Shown here: positions 1 to 9,428 of the stretch, piece by piece
How the letters are laid out: the number at the start of each line of letters is the position of its first letter
Numbering within the stretch: the first letter of the stretch is position 1
Assembly (NCBI GenBank): GCA_023055505.1
Contig: JALIRH010000049.1
Span: 3,348,001 to 3,412,000, forward strand
Direction of reading: 5' to 3'
DNA from: Callipepla californica brunnescens
Taxonomy: Eukaryota > Chordata > Aves > Galliformes > Odontophoridae
DNA length: 64,000 bases
Notes under the pieces: model-generated
The model's database searches: none
Seen by the model: the letters and a program-made list of their open reading frames with translations, nothing else
Told to the model about the DNA's origin: nothing
Position numbers and translations under genes: made by a program

Positions 1-822
1 TGTCGGACCACTCTCTCAGAGAAAAAATTTTTCCTCAAGTCTAATCTAGATCTTCCTTTGTACAACTTGTGGCCATTCCCTCTCATCCTGTCATTAGTTA
101 CCTGGGAGAAGAGGCCGAACCCCTCCTCACCACAGCCTCCCTTCAGGAAGTGGTAGAGTGTGATGAGGTCTCCTCTAAGCCTTCTTTTTCCCAAACTAAA
201 CAATCCCAGCTCCCTCAGCCGCTCCTCGTGAGACTTGTGCTCCAGACCCCTCACAGCTTTGTCGCCCTTCTCTGAACACGCTCCAGGGCCTCGATGTCTC
301 TCTTGTAGTGAGGGGCCCAACACTGAACACAGTACTCGAGGTACAGGGGATGATCCCCTCCCTGCTCCTGCTGGCCACGCTGTTCCTAATCCAGGCCAGG
401 ATGCCATTGGCCTTCTTGGCCACCTGGGCACACTGCCGGCTCACGTTGGGCATCAACCAACACCCCCAGGTCCTTTTCCTCTGTACACTCCTCCAGCCGT
501 TCTGCCCCAAGCCTATAGCATTGCATGGGGTTATTGTGGCCAAATACAGCACCCGGCACTTGGCCTTATTGAACCTCATCCCATTGAGCTCAGCCCAACT
601 GTCCAGCCTATCCAGATCCCGCTGAATGGCCTCCCTGCCCTCAGGCACATCCACACATCCTCCCAACTCGGTGTCATCCGCAAACTTACTGAGGGTACAC
701 TCAATCCCCTCATCCAGGTCATCAATAAAGAGATTAAACAGTATGGGCCCCAATACCGACCCTTGGGGGACACCACTCGTGACAGGACGCCAGCTGGACT
801 TAACACCGTTCGCCACCACGAC
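1..822 (-). mobile_element. CR1 LINE, 3' part of reverse transcriptase ORF (block A copy)
   Basis: Read on the minus strand, this segment encodes a CR1-type reverse transcriptase C-terminal part. It has the [11 protein letters not shown] motif, then FADDTELGG with the catalytic FADD box, then the [11 protein letters not shown] region. The reading frame breaks after about 100 residues of recognisable protein, so it is a dead, 5'-truncated copy. The 5' truncation is near 822, next to an AT-rich tract. The 3' end lies outside the window to the left. The same CR1 with the same truncation point occurs at 23846-24849 and 63763-64000, so it was copied as part of a segmental duplication rather than inserted three times. 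Confidence 0.93.
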
Positions 823-960
823 AGTATAAAGATATATATCTTTACACAAATATACAAATTTAGATTTTTGTATATAAATATATAAATTTATCTTTCTATA
901 TGAATACATAAATTTATCTTTTGATGTAAATATATAAAAGTATATTTCTCAAAAGAGCTG
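823..960. repeat. AT-rich low-complexity tract
   Basis: About 140 bp of almost pure A/T with repeated ATAAATTTATCTTT-like words and TATATA runs. It directly abuts the 5'-truncated end of the CR1. Equivalent tracts sit at about 23725-23845 and 63640-63762 in the inverted copies. Confidence 0.8.
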
Positions 961-1215
961 TCAGGCTCCAGAACGTGCGGCCTAGGGAGGTGTTGCAGAC
1001 ACCGACCCCGGGGCTGTGAAGGAGCGTTTCGCCCTCGCGCTGAGGGCCACGGTTCAGTAGAACTGCTGGGGACGGCGTGACCTCGTAGGTTGGGTTCTCC
1101 GAACGCTGCTGCCAATTGCCCAGCCCTCCAGTTTGGCGAGATCTCTCAGCAGGACGTCCTAAGGGAGTCAGGAGCTCACCCCAAATCCGTGCGATCCGCA
1201 AACCTGCTCAGTGTG
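961..1215. other. Duplicated spacer, no gene seen
   Basis: GC-richer spacer between the AT tract and the first LTR, repeated at about 23453-23724 and 63369-63640. No convincing coding signal. Its last five bases (1211-1215, GTGTG) form one half of the LTR target-site duplication. Confidence 0.6.
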
Positions 1216-1759
1216 TGCCACGGTTTTATGATTTTGGGGCATTGGTATTCCACATCATAACATCATGGAGTGCATGAAGAGTCAAAGAGTCAGGGCTCCA
1301 GCTCCGCGGATCATCAGTAGTTATGGGTGTACCTGTCCCAGAAGAGAACTCCATTCCCCAGAGCACTGTGCGATGCTTTGTATTTTTACGTATTTTCTGC
1401 TCAGAGGAAAAGATATCAACTGCTCGTGTGTCACGGGATGCTCTCTTTCCTTCGGGATCACTCAGCAGTGGGTGCTCGCTGCCGTTCACTTTCAGCGTTA
1501 GCGTAAGGCCTTCGGTTTATCAGACACTCTCTTGCTCATTTTATTTGATTCATTAGCCTCAATTCCAATTAGATCGTATTAGATTGTGTCATTTTGCTGC
1601 CTGAGATCTTATTTAGTGAATTAGCCTTCCTCCTCAGATCGTTGCCGCTGCTTTGTTCCTAGGCCCATCTCCCTTTTCCCTTTCCCCTTTCCTGGGCCGT
1701 GGGTCCCCCACACCAATGGTCGCGGAACCGTGCCGACCCATTCCGGTAAACCGTTGACA
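1216..1759 (+). mobile_element. Solo LTR, ERVL-type family 'S' (block A copy)
   Basis: The element starts TGCCACGGTTTTATGATTTT and ends CCGTTGACA, the TG...CA form of a retroviral LTR. It is flanked by GTGTG (1211-1215) and GCGTG (1760-1764), a 5-bp target-site duplication with one transition. Its first 60 bases, including GGTATTCCACATCATAACATC, are clearly related to the LTR of the ERVL-like provirus at 26047-29628, which sets the sense strand. No internal retroviral sequence is attached, so it is a solo LTR. The copies at 22909-23452 and 62822-63368 share the same ends and flanks. Confidence 0.8.
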
Positions 1760-2274
1760 GCGTGCCTTCAGGTCCCGCACCCAGGTCAATTATGAAAGCA
1801 TTACGAACCACTGGCCGTGAGATTTCTGTTCTCCCACGGCTAGCTGCTGTCGCAAGGCCGGCCCAGCTCCGTGCTTCGTTAGCGCCAGGGACTTGCTGGA
1901 GCAGATCATTGGAAGCCACGGTTACAGGTTGACAAAGAACTGTAATGGTGGCTGTGATGCTGAGAAATCCTTTCTTTGTCTCACGAAGCAGAAAGGCCAT
2001 GCCCTGATCCCCGGAGCCATGGAGGGGAGATCCTGTCCCTCATGCTGGCACAGGGCCCTTCCTGGGGCATTGAGATCGAGGTTTGTGTGATGTCAAATGA
2101 GAGACAAGGGAACAGCAGCACTCTGCGTGGGGTGCAAGATATTGCGAGGCCCAAGTCCCACGTGGGCAATGTGTCTCATCATAGGATTTGGGTGTGAGAA
2201 GGGCCCAGTCTGAACAAGCACTCAATCACAATGGAACTTTGAACTTCAGATCTCTCAGGCCCAAGGTGGAGGGA
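1760..2274. other. Duplicated spacer, no gene seen
   Basis: About 500 bp shared with 22394-22908 and 62307-62821 in inverted orientation. Short open frames (up to 113 codons) run through the LTR edge and match no family I recognise. Confidence 0.5.
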
Positions 2275-2603
2275 TGTATGGGAACTGCTGAATCACGGCC
2301 TGAACCACTGATGGATCACCTGAGGCACTGAGTCAGCTGCAGGGGCACAACTGAGTGTGATTGGAAGGGGTGCAGTTTGACTCCACCTCTCCCAGACCCC
2401 ATTGAAGGGCTGACCACCAGCAGGGAAGGATCTCTGGTTGGAGATCCCTCCCTGGTGGAGTTATCGGCAAGCCTCAACCATCACCAAGGTGAGCCAATCT
2501 CTTCTGCTATTTGTTTGTATACCATCTACTTAAAGCCTACCGAAAATATACCACCTTTTGCACCATTTCCTTGAGTGCTTTCCTCGGGGTTATTTGACCT
2601 ACA
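2275..2603 (+). mobile_element. Solo LTR, family 'T' (TGTRTGGGAACTGCT...CCTACA)
   Basis: A 329-bp unit beginning TGTATGGGAACTGCTGAATC and ending TTGACCTACA. It matches a second, independent copy at 9081-9428 in the same block, with internal indels, and inverted copies at 22062-22393, 52262-52609 and 61975-62306. The TG...CA ends and the lack of coding potential suggest an LTR. No clean target-site duplication was found. Strand is given relative to this consensus, since the transcriptional sense is not certain. Confidence 0.6.
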
Positions 2604-4000
2604 GAGGTGGTTTGTTTTCCTGCTCCAGCAATTAATCGGACAGGCCTCGGTGCCCCGATCCTTTAAAAAAAAAAACCCTCCAATCTTTCAAACTTTGCGT
2701 GGACCGCTCCTCATCTTTCTGCATCACTTAGAGAAAAAGAAGAAGTCATTCTCTTTACGGGATTACTGTCACCATATTAAGAATCCTTTCCATCTCACAC
2801 GTGCGGAAGAGCTCCTTCACCTCCTTGAATACTTTTAGCCCTCCTTTTGATGCCTAATTAAGTTGTAATCAATCCTTTGCAGCATTGCATCTCCCACTTT
2901 GTCATCCTGTGATGCATGAGGGCAGCTGAGCCTTATGGTTTTAGGTAAGCGAGAAACAGTTCTTGTCGTTAAGGGCACGCTTTTCTTTCACACTTTGAAA
3001 TGCCGTTTCTCAGTCCTTAAAAGCATTCCCTTCTTCACCGACCGTGGCTTGTGAAGAAGGAAAGTCAGCTTTAGGATGTTTGGGATTTTGTTTTTAGGCC
3101 ACACTGATCGACTCGGCGCTTCTTAGGAATTACCCATTTATTACTTAGCCAGAAATTGACAACAGAAAAATGCTCAGCGGGAATGCCAGGTTTGGCACAC
3201 CCGGATCAGAAATCCCAAAACCTGCACGATTTCTGACTTCTTCGTGTTTGATGCACCGTTACCTCTGCCAAACGAAGGCAAGACGCTGAGTTATGAGACG
3301 ACGGTAAATGTGACGTGCCAGGAACGCGTTACAAAGAGAACAGTTCCATGGTAAAACAGTGAAGGAAGGATAACCACGCAATGGCCCCAACATCTTGTTT
3401 GTTGGAACTGCTGCTCCGTTGAGCTGCCAGGTGCCTATTTTGAAGGCATGTGGTTTGGCTAATATTTCACAATTGCACATATTTTTTTTTCATGTTATCC
3501 TGTATAGGATGTATACGTTGTCTGCATGCATATGCAGGACATCCCAGAATACACAGCTGCTGTGTTGCAACAGCTCAGTGCTCTCTGCTGCTGACCAACA
3601 GTGCTTTATCACAGCGATCTCCTATGTACACACAGTGATATAAAATACCTAACGCCACACATGAAACACCAGCTTTTTCACAAGTGTTTACCGCACAGAA
3701 AAAAGAAAAAAACAAAAACAAATGCATGCCAGCAGTGAACGCTCACAATGGCAAGCTGAACTGTTCGTCATCCCTTGGTCTGCACCTCAGGCGGAATCTC
3801 CTGGAGTTGCGTCTGAGTGCTTTTGAAGACCGGCACGCCTTTGCAGACAAGCTGAGGTACGGCTGTAAGGCCTGTGGGAAGAGGAGCTGGGAGCAATGGG
3901 TGCTCTCTAGGGGACAAGGGGAGGGCCGGGGTCCATCACCCTAGCCAGCACCGGGGCAGCCAGGGGCACCGGAGCAGCCACAGGGGCCCATCCCTAGCGC
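2604..4000. other. Duplicated non-coding segment
   Basis: Matches 20130-22061 and 60583-61974 in inverted orientation. Contains a poly-A run near 2665. The AGGAT at 3506-3510 is the empty target site of the LTR that is present only in block B (20617-21153). Short ORFs here are not supported by any family or splice pattern I recognise. Confidence 0.55.
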
Positions 4001-4133
4001 TGTTCAAGAAGCGTTTAGATGAGGTGCTAAGGGATTTGATTGAGTAGTTTGGTGGGTAGGGATGGTGGTAGGAGGACGGTTGGACTAGATGATCTTGTAG
4101 GTCCTTTCCAACCTCATGAATCTATGAAATTGG
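4001..4133 (+). mobile_element. CR1 3' end fragment
   Basis: Carries the final CR1 coding words (CTGTTCAAGAAGCGTTTAGA), the conserved GATGATCTTGTAGGTCCTTT block and an ATGAATCTATGAA tail. It is a short 5'-truncated CR1. Inverted copies are at 19998-20130 and 60450-60583. Confidence 0.88.
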
Positions 4134-4540
4134 TCCACTGGGTGAACTCAGTGGCCCCATAGCCAGGCAGGACTGTGTGGAGCTGGAGCCCAGCCTGGCT
4201 GCAGCCTCACTAAAGCAGGAGCTGATGGTCCTGGTATGAGGAGGGGCCTGATCAGCTCCAGGATACCCAAGTGGGTCAGGCCGAGCGGTTTGAGTCCTCA
4301 GGCCCTGACATTATCTCACCGAGAGGACACAATAAAATAATGCGCGGGGTTGTTCATGTGCTTTGCAGGTATTGAGATCTGTCTGAAAAATTGGTTTATA
4401 TTGGTTTATACAGTCAGCAGTCAATTCCATATGTGCAGCTTTGCACATATACATACCACATTACTGAGATGTCGATGACATCTGAGCACCTCAGCAAAAT
4501 CAGTCCCTGCCAATGACCGATATAACAGCTAAGTTTCCTT
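4134..4540. other. Duplicated spacer, no gene seen
   Basis: Unique-looking spacer repeated inverted at 19580-19997 and in part at 60126-60449. Homology with block B stops at about 4557, exactly where block B has the end of an LTR (19575). Confidence 0.5.
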
Positions 4541-4641
4541 TCCCCTTTTTTTCCTTCCTTTCCCCTTTTTTTTCCCTTCCTTTCCCCCCTTTTTCCTTCC
4601 TTCCTTTCCCCCCTTTTTCCTTCCCTTCCCCTTCCCTTCTG
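4541..4641 (+). repeat. Polypyrimidine (C/T) tract
   Basis: About 100 bp made almost only of C and T (CCTTTCCCCTTTT-type words). The complementary strand is polypurine and gives artefactual Lys/Gly/Arg-rich ORFs. A mirror-rich tract like this can in principle form triplex DNA. It marks the point where homology to block B ends. Confidence 0.85.
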
Positions 4642-4647
4642 CAAACG

Positions 4648-5062
4648 TTGATTGCGTCCTCCTGCTGTGCCTGTTGTCTCCCCCAATCTTGTTGTTCCCC
4701 CTGAACCCTGACCATAACATTTTGTTATTCCCCTCAACCCCAAACTACTTTATAACATGTTTTTGTTTCATGGAATTTTCTGGGCCCCGATGATGCATGT
4801 GCATCAGGACCGGGGGGAGGTGGGAAGCCCTCATCCTGCTGCGCATGCTGATCCCAACCCCCGTGGACCGGAGCAGCGGACGGCGTGGAATTCATCTCTG
4901 GTATAATCAACAAAGGATCACACCTCGATACTGATCTGAATCCACGTTGCTGTCTTTGCCTTGAGAACCCTAATTCTGGCTATTGTTCTGACATTCATTT
5001 TTTGTCCTTGTAGATGTTTGCCGTGGAAACGTTTGCTGCGTCTCTCTACTGATCCGTCCGGG
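4648..5062 (+). mobile_element. ERV remnant, LTR-like (inverted copy at 59165-59600)
   Basis: A 415-bp segment matching 59165-59600 in opposite orientation with scattered substitutions. It has LTR-like features: an inverted GATGCATGTGCATC word and a TATAAT-like element near 4900. At the second locus the upstream sequence has an ORF with one hydrophobic segment, as in a retroviral env tail. I cannot name the family. It is bounded on the left by the polypyrimidine tract and on the right by a jump to sequence equivalent to about 55.3 kb. Confidence 0.5.
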
Positions 5063-5610
5063 CCTCAAACTACTTTGTGCCAACACAAAGCGTAGGAGAG
5101 CTGCATCTCCTTCCCTCCTGAGTGCAGCCTTCATCCTCCAGTGCCCTTCTCCTGACACCCTCATTTCCAGCAGGCAAGGAATCAAGAGTGCCCTCGTTTG
5201 CTGCATGTCCCAGCTCCCCTCCCAGCTTCGGCAGTGCCTCCCAGCCCACCAAACCTGGCCGTCCCCACCGTGCCCCGTGCCGCCACTGAGTCCCTTCCAG
5301 TCTATGCCGACCTCAGCTGAAATACAGAGCAGGGAGAGAGCCTCAGGAAGATCCGGGCCAAGAGATGTGTGGGAGAAGTCCAGTTGTCATGGGGAGGTGA
5401 AGGGGTGGGAAAAGATCCCAATTTCTAAGTGACAAACTGAGATGTTGTGGTGGAAGAAGCTGTGTGCTTGGCTGTGGAAGAGCACAGCCACTCAGGAACC
5501 AACTGAACGATGTCCCCCCGGCATTTCAACCCTTTTAACTTCTCCTGCTGTAACCAAACTTTTACTTTTCTACCTCTCCTCCAAAACAACAACAAAAAAT
5601 GACAACTCAC
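5063..5610. other. Intron-like spacer of duplicated MTUS2-like segment
   Basis: Inverted copy of 54797-55335. No exon supported here apart from the one that follows. Confidence 0.5.
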
Positions 5611-5702
5611 TTGTTTCTCTCGCGCCACGATCTTCCTGTCCTGTTCATGGATCTGATCGTTCTTCAATTCCAGAACGTGTCTGAAGCTCCTCAGATTTTC
5701 TT
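5611..5702 (-). pseudogene. MTUS2-like isolated coiled-coil exon (block A copy)
   Basis: On the minus strand a 92-nt segment, flanked by an AG acceptor (TGCCCTTAG) and a GTGAGT donor, encodes EENLRSFRHVLELKNDQIHEQ and continues DRKIVAREKQ. This is close to the C-terminal coiled coil of the microtubule-associated scaffold family MTUS1/MTUS2 (ATIP/TIP150), where a similar LELKN-QIH-QE-KI stretch occurs. In this family the C-terminal coiled coil mediates dimerisation and microtubule or EB1 association. Only this exon is seen in block A, because the downstream exon present at 57831 is missing here. An isolated exon in a rearranged duplicate is most simply a gene fragment. The family call rests on recalled similarity, not a search. 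Confidence 0.6.
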
Positions 5703-8700
5703 CTAAGGGCAGATACGGAGCTTTTGCCATCTAGGAAACGTGCCAGCAATTTGTCTGTGTCGGCCACAAATGCATCTTCAGCCGTGAGGTGAAGATTCCC
5801 AAAAGTCTACCCAGCGGTTTAGGACTGATGGTGCAATGAAGGGCAGATGGAGGCGGCCTCCCTCAGCCGATCTGAACCCTGACATTCTCCTGTGGCACAC
5901 CCCTTTCTGTGGGCAGCCACTGGAACCTTCCTCATGGCCTGCCTCGTGGTTCGATGCTGCTGATCCATGGCTTTCTGGACGTCTTGGACTGTGACCCACA
6001 CTAGTGAGCTGCCTTGGAGTAGCGGGCGTTGACATCACGGTGACACAGCAAAATCTGTCCTGTCTTTATATAAACTAAGTACTGCAGCGGGCATGGAAGG
6101 CGCTGACGCTACCTGTCTCCATGGCCAAGCCGTTTTCAGACACTTGTGCTCCTTTCCTAAGGAGTTTTCCCCCCTAAAAGCCTCCAGAGCCCCTCACCCA
6201 CCCTACTATGTCCATTCCCCATCCCCCACCATCTTGCTTACGTGGCTGTGCTGTGACCACGCTGAAATGACCCAAATTAAAGAAAACCCATTTTAGGTTT
6301 CTTTCATTTCAGATAAATAATTGCAGAAAGTGTTCACTTGCACACTGTAAATTAATAACTTGGCCCCAGTAGACAGCAGCTGAACAAATATTTAATGGCC
6401 GGACAGGTCCGTCCACAGAAGCCGAGGAAAAAAATGAGGCAGTGCAGAGAACATCAGAGAAGTTTGCTCAGAATGTGAACAGGACGAGTGTGAAAAGACG
6501 AGAAGTAAAGAGAAAGAGAGGAAGAAGATGAACGCGTGAGATAGAGCACAGGGAATGTTTTGGAAACGGAGCTACACAGTTTGGGTGAGAGAACAGAGGA
6601 TAGAGGGAAGACCACTGACAGCAGCCCTGCGCTGAGGTGTGTTCAGGACAAAGCCATCGGCGCCGATGTTCCCACAGGATTCAAGATCTGGGGTCATGAC
6701 TGAGGTGTGAGCCCCAGGCCTCGGGGTGGGACCCCATTGCTAACACTGCTGTGTGCCTGTAGTGGAATTGCCTGGTCACAGCCTGAACCAGTGAATGAGC
6801 ATCTGACTGAGCGGAGCGGAGGAGCCCAGGTCCACCGGACCTCTTGCTCTCTCCGTCTCGGTGGTGCTTCCAGAGGTGCTTCCGGGAGCACAGATCCGCT
6901 CGGAGCCTGCGCGGGTTGCCCCCCCTCTCTCCCTGGCCCTCTTCCTTCCAGCGCACCAGCGTTCGAACGAGAGGTGGCTGCATTCCTCAGCCTAAACGGT
7001 CGCCGGGAGGGGTGAGTTCATTCCCCCCTTATCTGTAACATCTCTTTCTGTAGCGCCTCTGCCTCAAATAAAAGCTCTGTCACCGCCTTTGCTTGCTTTA
7101 CAGTGCCATACGCAGAAGCACAGATTTCGATGGCTATGTAACAATAGTTGCCAACTACCTTCACCTGTTCCTCACTGTTTTTGTTCAAAGCCTCCTCAGA
7201 CGGGTTTGCTTTGGCCTTCAGGAACTGGCTCTGGAAGGGGAGGGTGCCTACCTGGTCCTGGACGAGGGGAGAAATGAGCACACTGCTGTGTTATCGATCA
7301 CCCCTCTCACATTCACACAGCCCAGTCTGAGCTGTGCCACCACCAGGGGAGATGACCACGGCCCAGAAACCACTGCCAGGCGAATTTTTAACACAAGGAC
7401 ACTTGAACGTACGATGGGCTTATCGTAACGAAGTGCCTCGGGGGAGCCCAAGATCCCTGCAATGCCTGCAGCTAGCTGGCAGCGGCTGCCACTGCTCCGT
7501 GACGTGTCTTCAGTGCTAAATCACCCCGTCACCTCGGCACGAATTAGAACAACCACACCTTCTCCAGACAGCGGGCGTTTATGGCGCGGGCGTGAAAGAG
7601 ATCTGCTGAACAGTTCCTGCGGTCTGAACAGATTCTCATCGTGCTTCCTCTACCTTTGTAGGCAACATTCCATCCTGCTCGGGGGCTCCTGAGAGGATAA
7701 TGAGCAGCCGTGAGTTAACAGAGTGGGCTTTGAATGGCATCTCGGAGCTACCGGTGGGAACAATGTGCTATTTTAAGCAGTCTCATTTCTGTTCCCATGA
7801 AAGGCATCCCTGTGCCTTCCATACACCTGCAAAAGCTGCGGTCGCTGCGAGGCCACATTCTGTGTTTTGTATTTGTCACTTCTCAGCTGTAACACTGCAT
7901 CAGTGTGCGCTGCAGGATAGGCTGACACACCTGGAGCTGCCAATGCTGCACGAGGAGCACAGTGACGAGTAACAGTACGCACCAGTTGGGGTTTTTCTAA
8001 ATCGTAATGATCTCTGACCAGGCAGTCAAACAGAGCTGGCACTTTGTGCTCACACAAGGTTTCCAAAGTTAACACGGACCCCAGCTGCGCTTTTCTCCCT
8101 CTAGGTCTGCCTGCTCTTCCCTTCCAGACGCTGTATAATTCGAATCAGGCAAAGCAGGGAGAAGAGCCCAAGGGGCAGCGTGGCTGCTCATCTTTGGATG
8201 GAGCAGAAGAGGCCTTCAGAGGAGCTGAGCCTGGCACAGGGGTCCCTGTGCTGGAGGGATGTGTGGGGACCCACGGGAGTCGTGGCCTCGCAATGGGCAC
8301 CACAAACTACAGCTGGGAGGAAGCGAGGACCCAGTGTGCTCTGCCAGCACCGCTGTGGGGTGGGAAATAACAGAACTGCTAACCTGGAGGCACGGCCGCA
8401 TCTGTTCAAAGCTTTCCTTTAATTGTGTTTTCTCCAGTTCGCAAGCAGCAGCCAGTTCTGGGGAAGACACACAGACACGACATCGCTAAGTGAAGTCCAG
8501 CAGAGCAGGGGATGGGAGCACAGAGGCTGGGACCCAGGCACCGCATGGGAAACAGCTTCAGGGCACGGAGGTTGAGGAAGAAACCAGCAGTAACACGCCA
8601 TGGGGTTCGGGGAGAGCTGCTTTGAGGATCAGCATTTCCCAGCCTTGCAGCGGTCCCTCTACGTCTGCGTGGTCAAATTTGGATATCTCACATCTGTCAG

Positions 8701-9080
8701 CTCCCAGGGGCTGTGATCCAAAAAGGTTCAGTATAAAAGCGGGCAAACAACCACGGCAGGGTGAGTATCTCCAAGCCAAGGGGTTTGAAAGTGGGTACAT
8801 TGACGAGTTTGGATTGCAGTTTCTTTGGGGAGATAAAAAGGGGAGCCAGCAGCTTGGACGCAAAAAGGCAAATAACGGTGCTTGGCCAGGAGCTGCGGAG
8901 GACCTGTAAGGTTTAACGACGCTGTCACACCCTGGAGACAAAATGTTCTCTATTTCTAGTACATGATTAAGGGTTTCACTGCTAGAAAAGTTGCCTCGGA
9001 CTGATTAATAACCAGAAGTTAATCAACAAAGTGGAATAGTTTACCCTCCAACCCAAGGGCATGAGACTGGCATTCGGTAC
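5703..9080. other. Duplicated non-coding segment with two indels relative to block D
   Basis: Inverted match to 52610-54704. About 350 bp (6750-7105) and about 930 bp (7742-8675) are present here and absent from block D. An ORF at 7018-7281 on the minus strand (87 codons) extends through the first indel edge. I do not recognise it, and block D truncates it. No supported gene. Confidence 0.5.
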
Positions 9081-9428
9081 TGTGTGGGAACTGCTGGATC
9101 ACGGCCTGAACCACTGATGGATCACCTGAGGTGAGCACTGAGTCAGCCGCAGGGCCACAGGTGAAGGTAACATACCTGTGTGACTGGAAGGGGTGGGGTC
9201 TGGCTCCACCTCTCCCAGACCCCATTGAAGGGCTGACCACCACCACAGAAGGATCTCTGGTTGGGGATCCCTCTGTAGTGAAGTAATCAGCGAGCCTCAA
9301 CCGTCATCATGGTGAGCCTCTCTTTCCTTACTAGTTATCTGTATGTCATCTACTTAAGCCCATCTAAAATATACCGTCTTCGGCACTATTTCTTTTGGGT
9401 GCTATTTTTGGGGGTTATTTGCCCTACA
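9081..9428 (+). mobile_element. Solo LTR, family 'T', second copy
   Basis: Starts TGTGTGGGAACTGCTGGATC and ends TTGCCCTACA, about 348 bp. Relative to the copy at 2275-2603 it retains an extra segment with GAAGGTAACATACCTGTG. The inverted counterpart is 52262-52609. No exact target-site duplication. Confidence 0.6.

Larger units (their letters stand above)
1..4557 (+). repeat. Segmental duplication, block A part 1 (inverted to B and C)
   Basis: Near-identical reverse complement of 19576-24666 (minus the private LTR) and of 60126-64000. Confidence 0.93.

Noticed and set aside
196..909. 237-codon CR1 ORF as active reverse transcriptase
   Set aside because: Only the C-terminal part of the domain is present and the frame is broken. 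The element is 5'-truncated.
4414..4743. Lys/Gly/Arg-rich ORFs
   Set aside because: Translation of the purine strand of the polypyrimidine tract.
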